Part shown: positions 45,401 through 54,373 of the stretch, piece after piece
Layout of the letters: every line of letters begins with the position of its first letter
Position numbering within the stretch: position 1 is the first letter of the stretch
Assembly (NCBI GenBank): GCA_964650525.1
Contig: CAZYUA010000001.1
Location: forward strand, 62,001-126,000
Direction of reading: 5' to 3'
Source: UBA1413 sp964650525
Lineage (GTDB): Bacteria; Bacteroidota; Bacteroidia; Bacteroidales; Prolixibacteraceae
Length of the DNA: 64,000 bases
Translations under genes and position numbers: made by a program
The notes under the pieces: model-generated
Told to the model about the DNA's origin: nothing
Database searches by the model: none
Seen by the model: the letters and a program-made list of their open reading frames with translations, nothing else

Positions 45401-46972
45401 ATGAAAAAGTTAAAATATACAGTATGGGTGGCCATCGTTCTTCTGCTGACCACCGTCTCCTGCCAGGAAACCCTGGACCTTGCCCCGGAAGATTATTTCG
45501 GCGATGGCAACTACTGGCAGAATGAAGCCCAGGTATCCAATTTCATGGTGGGCATCCACAAGCAATTGCGCGACAACCAGTTTATGTTTGTAAGGCTGGG
45601 TGAAATGAGAAGCGGCAACTACAGCAACATAGACCGGCAGAATACGTCACTCAACGAGTTGCCCATCATCGAGCAGCGGATTGATGAAGGCTCACCGGGA
45701 GTCTCAAGCTGGGCAGGATTTTATGGTCCCATTTTGCAACTGAATCTTTTCATCCTGAAAGTGGAGGAATCGACTTTCCTTCCGGAGGCAAGAAAGGGGT
45801 ACCTCCTCGGACAAGCTTACGGTTTACGGGCATTCTATTACTTTCATCTGCTGCGTACCTATGGCGGCGTGCCGTTAAGACTCGAACCGGAAGTACTGTT
45901 GGGGAATACCGACCCTGTAAAATTGCGCAAAGCCAGGGCTACCGAAGCGGAAGTGCTGGCCGCCATCAAGAGTGATATCGGGAAGTCGGTTACTGCATTT
46001 GGCACTGCGGCCAGTCCGTCTGATAAAAGCCTGTGGAGCCCTAAAGCCACCCTGATGCTCAAAGGGGAAGTGTTTCTCTGGTCGGCAAAGGTGTATGGAA
46101 CCACTGCCGATCTGGCCGAGGCGAAAGGCGCTTTGAACGGAATTTCAGGAACCAGCCTGATGCCGAATTTTGCCGAAGTGTTTGCCAGCAACAAGAAAAA
46201 CAACAACGAAGTCATTTTTGCCTTGCGCTACCAGGTTGGGGAAGCAGAACAGCCTACCTATTCCTTTTTCCTCTATTCGACATACAATTTCGACAATCTT
46301 CATTACAAAGATTCACTGGCCAGTGGTTCGCTGCTGGTAGATCCCCTGCAGATTGTCGCAACGAACTACTATCAGATAATACAGCGGTACGCGTATACCT
46401 TTGAATTGTTCAAGTCGTACGATGTGGCTGACAAAAGAAGGGATGCGACTTTTTACGATTACTACAAGGTGACCAAAACCGGAAATCCCCCCTACCAGGT
46501 CACTGTCAGGAACACCGCTCTCGTCAAATTTCTGGGTGTGATCAGCGCCAATAAAAGGTACTTTACCGATGACTGGCCAGTGTACCGCGAAGCAGACCGT
46601 TTGTTGATGCTTGCTGAAATTGCCAATGCTGAAGGGGCCGACCCGACAGGTTACATTAAGCCAATCCGCGACCGGGCTTTTGCACCGGCTGCCGATCCCA
46701 CTCCTTTCGTCCATTCCACCAAAGACAAAAATGAGCTTGCCATCTTTGCCGAGCGTAATAAGGAGTTTGTCCATGAAGGAAAATCGTGGTACGACCTGAG
46801 AAGGATGAAAGTCGGAGCCGATCCGCTGGTATTCAAATCGGCCAACCATCCCTACGGTGTACTGGATAAAGCCACGAAGGCACACATGATCTTGTGGCCT
46901 ATCGACAGGGCTGTCTGGACGAATGATCCTCTTGTGGACCAGACGCCGGGATATCCCTCCACCAAAAAGTAA
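45401..46972 (+). CDS. susD: SusD/RagB-family glycan-binding lipoprotein
   Basis: 523 residues with lipobox T-V-S-C (Cys about 21) followed by Q-E-T-L-D-L-A-P-E-D-Y, typical of SusD. Helical TPR-like core; G-L-R-A-F-Y-Y-F-H-L-L-R-T-Y-G-G-V-P-L-R at about 145-164 is diagnostic, and a C-terminal R-N-K-E-F-V-H-E-G-K-S-W-Y-D-L-R-R motif is present. Caps the SusC barrel at the surface and binds glycan. 30 bp after susC. Confidence 0.95.
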   Translation: MKKLKYTVWVAIVLLLTTVSCQETLDLAPEDYFGDGNYWQNEAQVSNFMVGIHKQLRDNQFMFVRLGEMRSGNYSNIDRQNTSLNELPIIEQRIDEGSPGVSSWAGFYGPILQLNLFILKVEESTFLPEARKGYLLGQAYGLRAFYYFHLLRTYGGVPLRLEPEVLLGNTDPVKLRKARATEAEVLAAIKSDIGKSVTAFGTAASPSDKSLWSPKATLMLKGEVFLWSAKVYGTTADLAEAKGALNGISGTSLMPNFAEVFASNKKNNNEVIFALRYQVGEAEQPTYSFFLYSTYNFDNLHYKDSLASGSLLVDPLQIVATNYYQIIQRYAYTFELFKSYDVADKRRDATFYDYYKVTKTGNPPYQVTVRNTALVKFLGVISANKRYFTDDWPVYREADRLLMLAEIANAEGADPTGYIKPIRDRAFAPAADPTPFVHSTKDKNELAIFAERNKEFVHEGKSWYDLRRMKVGADPLVFKSANHPYGVLDKATKAHMILWPIDRAVWTNDPLVDQTPGYPSTKK

Positions 46973-47018
46973 AGTCCTATTTGAGGTTTTAGTTCATAGA
47001 TTTGATAAGGCCAAGTGG

Positions 47019-47063
47019 AAGAGTGTATGCAGTCGCCCTGAAAAAGGGCGCTGCATCACTCTT
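47019..47063 (+). other. Strong stem-loop between susD and the sialidase gene
   Basis: Inverted repeat of about 19 nt per arm with small mismatches: the left arm carries AAGAGTG, ATGCAG and CGCCCT, the right arm AGGGCG, CTGCAT and CACTCTT, with a GAAA-type loop. Only CTTTG follows, so it is not a clear intrinsic terminator. It may limit read-through or protect the upstream susCD mRNA from 3' decay. Confidence 0.65.
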
Positions 47064-47198
47064 TGAACCTGAATGGATTGCCCTAAGGCAACCACAAAAG
47101 GAACCCAAGTTGCCATCTGGGAGCAAAACCCGGAAATGAAATTTTGATTTCCGGCTCAACTTAGTTACTATTGTTAAATCAATCCATACCACCAATCC

Positions 47199-48878
47199 AT
47201 GGGACTTTCCCTGCAAAAAAAACATTCTGCTCCGATCGGGATGGTTTTTCTCATACTGATGGCCTCACTGATTTCCTGCAACACCGGAGAAGGGGAGGCT
47301 GGCATCCCGAGTGTTTCCGATAGTTCCATCCAAACAAATCGTGAACCCCTTTTCACCGGAAAGGCCAACAAGGCAGCCATTGCCGTTTCCTTCACCCTGG
47401 CAGATGATGGGAAACCCTGGCTTCTCAATCAGGCAGAGCTGATTTTTGGCGATGGGAGCCGTTTTGATGGACTTTCGTCGGTGACGGTTTTTCTGACCGA
47501 TACTTCGGGAAATGAAGAAACGGTGCTGTCTCCGGTAAACTTTGACCCGAAAAAGGGAAAGGTTCAGATTCCCGTGAAAATGGAGTTGATAGCCGGAACC
47601 CATGGGGTCAGTTTCTTTTTTAACCTGAAGGAAGGTGCTGAACTCCTCACTGCCCTTACAGTCCGGGAAGTGAAATTGCAATTTCAACGTCGTGGAGCAC
47701 TGGTGGTACAACCTGCTGAAAAATTTGTTTTCCGTCCTGCCCTGGTATTGAGGGCTGCCGGCCAGGACAATTGTGACACTTACCGGATTCCCGGACTGGT
47801 GACCACCAATAAAGGAACCCTTATAGCAGTCTATGATAACCGGTATAACAACAGCAAGGACCTCCAGGAGGATATCGACATAGGCATGAGCCGCAGTACC
47901 GATGGCGGTCAAACCTGGGAACCCATGAAGGTGATCATGGACATGGGGGAATATGGTGGCCGGTCGCAAAGGTTGAACGGCATCGGTGATCCTTGTGTCG
48001 TGTATGACGATAAGACCCACACTCTTTGGGTGGCCGCACTCTGGATGAGCGGTCTGACACCCGACCAGATGCTCTGGTGGGCCTCCAAACCAGGCATGAC
48101 GCCTGAGGAAACCGGTCAGTTCATCTTGGTAAAAAGCACCGATGATGGTCTGACCTGGTCAGATCCCATGAACATTACCAGCCAAATAAAAGATCCTGCC
48201 TGGCAGCTGCTGTTGCAGGGCCCCGGCAGGGGAATCACCACCAGCGACGGGACCCTGGTTTTCCCGGCCCAGTTTAAGGCAGACATCGGCGAGAAAGCCC
48301 TCGATGGCGGGCAGTACACCTGTCATTCCACGATAGTGACCAGCCGCGATGGTGGCCAGACCTGGCAAATCGGCACAGGTGCCAAGTCGAATACCACGGA
48401 AGCCCAGGTGGTAGAACTGGCTGATGGCCGGCTTATGCTCAACATGCGTGACGACCGGAATCGCCGTGACAAGGGGGAAACCAACGGGCGCGCCGTGGCC
48501 ACCTCCGGCGACCTGGGAAAATCCTGGGAGGTGCACCCCTCCTCCAACAGTGCGCTGCCCGAATCCAACTGCATGGCCAGCATCATCAGCGCAGAAGTGA
48601 CGATCAACGGGGTCAACAAACAGGTGCTCTTCTTCTCCAACCCCGACAACAAGCAGGCACGAACCCACATGACCATCAAAGCCAGCCTTGACGGTGGCCT
48701 CACCTGGCCGGAGGAATACCAGGTCGAACTCAATGCGGCTGGCGGTTATGGGTACTCCTGTATGACCATGATCGATGAGAATACGGTCGGGATCCTCTAC
48801 GAAGGCAACAAGGAGTTGTTTTTCCAGAAAATTCCGGTGAAAGATATTGTAAATAACCTCTTTGAATCAAAACATTGA
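47199..48878 (+). CDS. nanH: Exo-alpha-sialidase (GH33) lipoprotein
   Basis: 559 residues. Lipobox L-I-S-C with Cys27. Residues ~45-175 form the BNR-associated N-terminal sandwich. The catalytic propeller starts with Y-R-I-P at 195-198 (Arg of the triad) and has five Asp-box-like segments: S-T-D-G-G-Q-T-W (233-240), S-T-D-D-G-L-T-W, S-R-D-G-G-Q-T-W, S-G-D-L-G-K-S-W and S-L-D-G-G-L-T-W. Releases terminal sialic acid from host or mucin glycans, acting at the cell surface or in the periplasm. Its stop overlaps the start of the esterase gene. Confidence 0.96.
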   Translation: MGLSLQKKHSAPIGMVFLILMASLISCNTGEGEAGIPSVSDSSIQTNREPLFTGKANKAAIAVSFTLADDGKPWLLNQAELIFGDGSRFDGLSSVTVFLTDTSGNEETVLSPVNFDPKKGKVQIPVKMELIAGTHGVSFFFNLKEGAELLTALTVREVKLQFQRRGALVVQPAEKFVFRPALVLRAAGQDNCDTYRIPGLVTTNKGTLIAVYDNRYNNSKDLQEDIDIGMSRSTDGGQTWEPMKVIMDMGEYGGRSQRLNGIGDPCVVYDDKTHTLWVAALWMSGLTPDQMLWWASKPGMTPEETGQFILVKSTDDGLTWSDPMNITSQIKDPAWQLLLQGPGRGITTSDGTLVFPAQFKADIGEKALDGGQYTCHSTIVTSRDGGQTWQIGTGAKSNTTEAQVVELADGRLMLNMRDDRNRRDKGETNGRAVATSGDLGKSWEVHPSSNSALPESNCMASIISAEVTINGVNKQVLFFSNPDNKQARTHMTIKASLDGGLTWPEEYQVELNAAGGYGYSCMTMIDENTVGILYEGNKELFFQKIPVKDIVNNLFESKH

Positions 48879-51001
48879 CTTCGGCCCATCCAATTTTGTC
48901 TTTTCTGTTGACGGTTTTTTTGTTCCTGGAGGTGGAACCTTCCGCGGCCTCCGGTCAGAACCTTGTTAACGGAAAGCAATCCCGGGCCCGGCCCGCCAGG
49001 ATTGCCTGTGTGGGGAATTCGGTGACTTTCGGATATGGCCTGAAGAATCCTGCCCGCGACAGCTATCCTGCCAGGTTGCAGGCCTTTCTCGGAGAGGATT
49101 ACCTGGTGGGGAATTTTGGACACAGCGGCGCCACCCTGCTGTCGAAGGGCCACAACCCTTATGTTAAAACCGGAGAATACCTCAAAGCGCTTGAGTTTTT
49201 GCCCGACGTGGTGGTCATTCACCTGGGGCTTAACGACACAGATCCAAGAAACTGGCCCAATTACAGTGATGATTTTATTGCCGATTACCAGCGGCTGATC
49301 AGCTCTTTTAAAACCGAATCAGGGGCTGCGCCTCAGGTCCATATATGCCTGATGACGCCCATCTTCAGCGGGCATCCGCGATTTAAGTCGGGAACCCGCG
49401 ACTGGTACTGGCAGGTCCAGGACCAGATCAGGCAGGTGGTACGAAATACAGGTGCCAGGCTGATCGATTTACATGCGCCGCTTAGCAAAAGACCTGACTT
49501 GTTTGCCGATAACCTCCATCCAGATGCTGCAGGGGCGGAAATGATTGCCCGCATTGTATATTCGGTATTGACCGGAGACCATGGTGGGTTCCGGCTGGCC
49601 CCGCTCTTCGGGGAACACATGGTTTTCCAGCAGAAAAAACCGGTGGAAATCTATGGCACGGCCAACAGTAACGACACCATCACGGTGACCTTCCATACCC
49701 AGACTCCGGTAACAACGTCGTGCAGCAATGGCCGGTGGAAAATCACCCTTCCTCCTCCACCGGCAGGCGGACCTTATCCGCTTCAGATCAGGGTAAACGG
49801 AGTCCCGGAAGTGGATTGGAGCGATATCATGGTGGGCGAAGTGTGGCTCTGTTCAGGCCAATCCAATATGGAATTTGAACTCGAAAAATCTGAAAACGGA
49901 ATGGCAGAAGCAGGGAATGCATCTGACAAAAAACTCCGGTTTTTCAATTATGAAGGATTTGTCAGGACCAATGACATTGCTTTTGACACTGTTGCGCTCC
50001 AACGGATCAACGACCTGGATTATTTTGAAGGCACCTGGCAGACCTGTACTCCTGAGACAGCCCCGGATTTTTCAGCCATCGGCTATTATTTCGGCCAGAG
50101 CCTGCGACAGAAATTGGATGTACCTGTAGGTGTAATCGTTGTGGCTGTCGGGGGAGCACCCATTGAGGCGTTCATTGACCGTAAATCTTTGGAATTCCAT
50201 CCTGTTCTGGTGGATATTTTTTCCGACAAGAGTAAGAACGACTTTATTTTTCAATGGGTAAGGCAGCGGATAGTCCGGAATAGTTCCCTGAGTGGTAATC
50301 CGCTGCAGCGGCATCCCTACGATCCGGCTTTTATTTTTGAAGCGGGTATTGAACCGTTAGGGAATTTTCCTCTCCGGGGCATACTCTGGTACCAGGGTGA
50401 GTCCAATGCTCATCATCCGGAACTCTACCGGTTATCCTTCAATGAATTGGTCCGTTCCTGGCGAAAATTTTGGGATAATCAGCAGTTGCCCGTCTTATTC
50501 GCCCAGCTTTCCAGTCTCGACCGTCCCTCATGGCCTCATTTCAGGGATGTACAGCGGCAACTTGCCCAAGAGATCCCTCATACCGCCATGGTAGTGACTT
50601 CTGATCTGGGCGATTCCCTCGATGTGCATCCTGTCAGAAAAAGGGAAGTCGGCGAAAGGTTTGCCCTTCAGGCCTTCGATAAGGTGTATGGCTTTGAGGT
50701 GGTTTCTGAAGGTCCGGCTCCCCTGAAGATCTCTGAAAAACAGGGAAACCTGCTGGTCAGGTTTACATCGGCCCGGAAACTGAAAACCTCAGACGGGAAA
50801 CCCGTCAGAGAACTCGAAATTGCCGGGCAGGACGCCATTTTCAGGCCGGCTTCCGGGATACTGAAAAGAAAAACATTAATCATCAAGGAACCCGGCCGGA
50901 AAATCACCGCACTAAGATACGGGTGGAAACCCTATTCCCGCGGCAACCTGGTCAACGAATCAGGACTGCCGGCTTCATTATTTATGGTAAACACAAAATA
51001 A
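48875..51001 (+). CDS. nanS: Two-domain sialate O-acetylesterase
   Basis: 708 residues, starting at a TTG (48875) that shares TTGA with the sialidase stop; this start gives a signal peptide (I-L-S-F-L-L-T-V-F-L-F-L). Domain 1 (~40-235) is SGNH: G-N-S-V-T-F-G (Ser49), G-H-S-G-A-T, L-G-L-N-D-T-D and D-N-L-H-P-D. Domain 2 (~240-700) is a sialate O-acetylesterase: C-S-G-Q-S-N-M-E-F, G-G-A-P-I-E-A-F, W-Y-Q-G-E-S-N and D-V-H-P. Both Ser-Asp-His sets look intact. Similar two-domain enzymes are known in Tannerella and Bacteroides. Removes O-acetyl groups that block sialidase and lyase. Confidence 0.93.
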   Translation: MTSAHPILSFLLTVFLFLEVEPSAASGQNLVNGKQSRARPARIACVGNSVTFGYGLKNPARDSYPARLQAFLGEDYLVGNFGHSGATLLSKGHNPYVKTGEYLKALEFLPDVVVIHLGLNDTDPRNWPNYSDDFIADYQRLISSFKTESGAAPQVHICLMTPIFSGHPRFKSGTRDWYWQVQDQIRQVVRNTGARLIDLHAPLSKRPDLFADNLHPDAAGAEMIARIVYSVLTGDHGGFRLAPLFGEHMVFQQKKPVEIYGTANSNDTITVTFHTQTPVTTSCSNGRWKITLPPPPAGGPYPLQIRVNGVPEVDWSDIMVGEVWLCSGQSNMEFELEKSENGMAEAGNASDKKLRFFNYEGFVRTNDIAFDTVALQRINDLDYFEGTWQTCTPETAPDFSAIGYYFGQSLRQKLDVPVGVIVVAVGGAPIEAFIDRKSLEFHPVLVDIFSDKSKNDFIFQWVRQRIVRNSSLSGNPLQRHPYDPAFIFEAGIEPLGNFPLRGILWYQGESNAHHPELYRLSFNELVRSWRKFWDNQQLPVLFAQLSSLDRPSWPHFRDVQRQLAQEIPHTAMVVTSDLGDSLDVHPVRKREVGERFALQAFDKVYGFEVVSEGPAPLKISEKQGNLLVRFTSARKLKTSDGKPVRELEIAGQDAIFRPASGILKRKTLIIKEPGRKITALRYGWKPYSRGNLVNESGLPASLFMVNTK

Positions 51002-51011
51002 TCATTCAGAT

Positions 51012-51935
51012 ATGCAAGATATGAAAAAATTCGAAGGTTTGATTGCTGCACCGTTTGCCCCTATGAATGGCACGGGCGAAATTATGCCGGAGGCGATTCC
51101 GGCGTATTGTGAATTTCTTGAAAAAAACAGGGTGGTTGGTGCGTTTATCAACGGCTCTACGGGCGAAGGGGTCTCCCTTTCCCAAAAAGAAAAAATGATC
51201 CTCACGGAAGCCTGGACGGCAGCTGCCAAAGGCAAACAGATCAAAGTGATTAACCTGGTGGGAGGAACTTCTTACCGTGAGTCGGTAGACAGCGCCCTTC
51301 ACTCTGCAGAGGCGGGTGTCGATGCCATCGCCATCCTGGCCCCTTATTATTTCAAGCCTGCCGGCGCTAAGCAGCTGGCTGAATTCTGTGCCCTCATCGC
51401 CGGGGCTGTTCCCCAGCTACCGGTCTATTTTTACCATATCCCCGTGCTGACGGGTTGTTTTGTCCCTATGTACGATTTCCTGCAGGAAGCATCAGCAATG
51501 ATTCCCAATCTGGCAGGAATTAAATACACCCATGAGGATTTTATGGATTTCCTGAGCTGCATCCACTATTTGGACGGAAAGTACGACATGATGTGGGGAC
51601 GGGATGAGAACATGCTGTCGGCTCTGGTGCTGGGATGCCGCAGTGGTGTCGGGAGTACTTTCAATTATGCCGCACCCCTCTATTACCGTATGATCACTGC
51701 TTTTGACAACGGGGACCTCGTGTCGGCCCGCAAGCTCCAGCAACAGTCGATCGATATGATCCGTCTGTTGGGAAAATATGGTGGCATTGCCACCGGAAAG
51801 GCTTATATGAAATACATCGGCTTTGATTTTGGCCATTTCAGGCTTCCGGTAAAAAATATGAATGCTGACAGGTATGAAAATTTTAAGGCTGATGTGGAGC
51901 AACTTCAGATGGAGCACCTCTTTTCAAAAAAGTAA
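51012..51935 (+). CDS. nanA: N-acetylneuraminate lyase
   Basis: 307 residues, DapA/NanA TIM barrel. G-S-T-G-E at 48-52 binds the carboxylate, Tyr141 lies in Y-F-Y-H-I-P, and the Schiff-base Lys171 in G-I-K-Y-T-H-E-D. Splits Neu5Ac into ManNAc and pyruvate in the cytoplasm. An internal ATG at 51021 is an alternative start. 10 bp after the esterase gene. Confidence 0.95.
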   Translation: MQDMKKFEGLIAAPFAPMNGTGEIMPEAIPAYCEFLEKNRVVGAFINGSTGEGVSLSQKEKMILTEAWTAAAKGKQIKVINLVGGTSYRESVDSALHSAEAGVDAIAILAPYYFKPAGAKQLAEFCALIAGAVPQLPVYFYHIPVLTGCFVPMYDFLQEASAMIPNLAGIKYTHEDFMDFLSCIHYLDGKYDMMWGRDENMLSALVLGCRSGVGSTFNYAAPLYYRMITAFDNGDLVSARKLQQQSIDMIRLLGKYGGIATGKAYMKYIGFDFGHFRLPVKNMNADRYENFKADVEQLQMEHLFSKK

Positions 51936-53094
51936 TACTCAACCCATTGTAGTGTTTATTATGGTGGCTTTTTTAGCAGGTTCGTGTACTGAAAGGGAAC
52001 AGGAAATTTCTGGAATACGGTGGGAGGAGCTTCCCCTGATGCCTCCTGTTGAAGGGAAAACGGTTCAACCCGGACTGGCTGGTCCGGTGTCCGGCATTTC
52101 GGAAAACAGACTCCTGGTTGCGGGTGGTGCCAATTTCGAGGGAGAAATGCCCTGGCGCGGCGGAGCCAAAAGTTACCATGACGAAATCTTCCTGCTGGAA
52201 GAATCCAGTCAGGGAAAATTTTCCTGGAGAATGGCGCCGGAGCGGCTTCCATACCCTATGGCCTATCCGGCATGCCTTTCCATCAAAGAGGGCATCCTGA
52301 GCATGGGAGGCGAAACCGAAAACGGTCCGGTTACCGATGTTTTCCTTTTAACGGTCGACGGGGGAAAAGTATCGATCAGGGATTACCCTTCCCTTCCTAT
52401 GGCCATCACCTCCCCGGGAGCAACAGTGGCTGGGAGAAAGGTATACCTGGCCGGTGGACTGAACTCCTCGGGGGCGGTCGGAACATTTATGGTCCTCGAC
52501 ATGGAAGACACAGAAAAAGGATGGCAACCGTTGCCTCCGCTCCCGGTGCCGCTCTCCCACAGCGTGGTGGTCACCCAGTTTGATGGTGAGGAAGAGTGCA
52601 TTTACCTTTTGGGTGGAAGGAATAAAACCACCGACCTGCACACTTTTTTCAGCGATATGTGGAAATTCAGACCCTCCACCTCCCGCTGGTCCCGGGAAGG
52701 CGATATTCTGAAAGAAGGAAAACCCCTTCCCTTGTCGGCAGGTACCGGAATTGCCGCTGGTAAAAACCAGATCCTGCTTTTCGGCGGCGATCCGGGTATC
52801 TACTTTAACCGGACAGAAAAACTCAACAACGCCATTGCCCTTGCCGGTGATTCACTGAAAACTGAGCTGTTAAGGGAAAAGGACACACTTCTGAGCAACC
52901 ACCCGGGTTTTAACCGGGAGGTCATGGCGTACAACACGATGCTCAAGGAGTGGGCTGTCATTGGGAAAGCCCCGGCGGGACTGCCAGCCACTACGGTGGC
53001 TTTCCGGTGGAACAGCCTGGTCGTCATTCCCGGCGGCGAGATCCGCCCGGGGGTCAGAACTGCAGGTGTAATCACCGCCAGGTTGAAAGAATAA
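51892..53094 (+). CDS. nanM: Kelch-repeat cyclically permuted mutarotase (NanM-like)
   Basis: About 400 residues from the ATG at 51892, which overlaps nanA by 44 bp. This start gives a lipoprotein signal with lipobox L-A-G-S-C; an ATG at 51961 is possible but leaves no basic n-region. The rest is a six-bladed kelch propeller with repeated G-G motifs (V-A-G-G-A-N-F, Y-L-A-G-G-L-N, L-L-G-G-R-N, L-F-G-G-D-P, V-I-P-G-G-E). E. coli NanM speeds alpha/beta anomer exchange of Neu5Ac in the periplasm; Bacteroidota homologues are circularly permuted and sit in the same kind of operon. Confidence 0.88.
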   Translation: MWSNFRWSTSFQKSNTQPIVVFIMVAFLAGSCTEREQEISGIRWEELPLMPPVEGKTVQPGLAGPVSGISENRLLVAGGANFEGEMPWRGGAKSYHDEIFLLEESSQGKFSWRMAPERLPYPMAYPACLSIKEGILSMGGETENGPVTDVFLLTVDGGKVSIRDYPSLPMAITSPGATVAGRKVYLAGGLNSSGAVGTFMVLDMEDTEKGWQPLPPLPVPLSHSVVVTQFDGEEECIYLLGGRNKTTDLHTFFSDMWKFRPSTSRWSREGDILKEGKPLPLSAGTGIAAGKNQILLFGGDPGIYFNRTEKLNNAIALAGDSLKTELLREKDTLLSNHPGFNREVMAYNTMLKEWAVIGKAPAGLPATTVAFRWNSLVVIPGGEIRPGVRTAGVITARLKE

Positions 53095-53135
53095 ACTGCC
53101 GCAGGGTTGTGCCGGTGGCAATCATCAAAAAGCAA

Positions 53136-54320
53136 ATGAAAAGAATTAAATGGATTGAACAATACAAGTCTGAACTGCTTGACAATGTGGTTCCCTTCTG
53201 GGAGAAGTACTCTCCTGACAGGGAGTTCGGGGGCTACTTTACCTGCCTGGACCGGCAGGGGAAGGTCTATGACACCGACAAATTTATCTGGCTGCAGGGG
53301 CGGGAGGTTTGGATGTTCTCCTCATTGTATAACCGGGTGGAACAGCGTCCCGAATGGCTCGCAGCAGCCTTGCAGGGAGCAGGGTTTCTGAAAAAAAACG
53401 GGCACGACGGAAACTTCAACTGGTATTTCTCCCTTACCCGGGAAGGAAAACCGCTCGTTGAACCATATAATATTTTCAGTGATTGCTTTGCCACCATGGC
53501 ATTCGGGCAGCTTTTCCGCGCCACCGGTGATCAGGAGTTCGGGGATATTGCCCTGCGCACCTTCGGGAATATCCTCCAACGTGCCTCAGATCCCAAAGGA
53601 CGCTTCAGCAAGGCAGTCCCTGGTACCCGTCCCCTGAAAGGATTCTCCCTGCCCATGATCCTTTGCAACCTTTCGCTCGAAATTGAGCATCTGCTCACCC
53701 CTGAACGCGTGGAGGAAACCATCGACCAGGTACTTCAGGAGGTAATGGAGGTATTTTACCAGCCCGATTCGGGGTTGATTCTCGAAAATGTGAATCCCGA
53801 CGGAAGTTTCAACGACTCCTTTGAAGGCAGGTTGATGAATCCCGGCCATGCCATTGAGGCCATGTGGTTTATTATGGACCTGTCGGTACGCCTCCATCGG
53901 CCTGATCTGGCCCGCCGGGCCGTTGCCATTGCCCTGCGCACCCTGGATTATGGCTGGGATCAGCTGTATGGGGGAATATTTTATTTCCTCGACATCAAAG
54001 GGCATCCCACACAGCAACTGGAATGGGACCAGAAACTCTGGTGGGTCCATGTGGAGACCCTGATCACCCTTGCCAAAGGCTATCAGCTCACCGGCGATGA
54101 GAAATGCCTCCGTTGGTTCGAAAAGGTCCATGATTATACCTGGTCGCACTTTCCTGATCCTGAATTCGGGGAATGGTTCGGATACCTGAACCGGCGTGGC
54201 GAGGTTTTACTCCCGCTGAAAGGTGGTAAGTGGAAAGGATTTTTCCACGTTCCCCGGGGTTTGTACCAGGTGGTCACCACGATGGAAAAATGGCCCGACA
54301 GGCAGATCCCGGCTCTGTGA
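53136..54320 (+). CDS. nanE: N-acylglucosamine 2-epimerase (AGE/renin-binding type)
   Basis: 394 residues from the ATG at 53136 (M-K-R-I-K-W-I-E-Q-Y-K); upstream codons overlap the mutarotase gene in another frame. (alpha/alpha)6 barrel with W-L-Q-G-R-E-V-W-M at about 50-58, N-P-G-H-A-I-E-A-M-W near 235-244, and W-D-Q-K-L-W-W-V-H-V-E near 300. Interconverts ManNAc and GlcNAc. In Bacteroides fragilis an AGE-type NanE works with NanL and NanT, which matches this context. Confidence 0.92.
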   Translation: MKRIKWIEQYKSELLDNVVPFWEKYSPDREFGGYFTCLDRQGKVYDTDKFIWLQGREVWMFSSLYNRVEQRPEWLAAALQGAGFLKKNGHDGNFNWYFSLTREGKPLVEPYNIFSDCFATMAFGQLFRATGDQEFGDIALRTFGNILQRASDPKGRFSKAVPGTRPLKGFSLPMILCNLSLEIEHLLTPERVEETIDQVLQEVMEVFYQPDSGLILENVNPDGSFNDSFEGRLMNPGHAIEAMWFIMDLSVRLHRPDLARRAVAIALRTLDYGWDQLYGGIFYFLDIKGHPTQQLEWDQKLWWVHVETLITLAKGYQLTGDEKCLRWFEKVHDYTWSHFPDPEFGEWFGYLNRRGEVLLPLKGGKWKGFFHVPRGLYQVVTTMEKWPDRQIPAL

Positions 54321-54373
54321 TGCCGGCAAAGAAGTGAAGGCAGCCTCGTGCCCCATATTGTATTGAAAAATTT

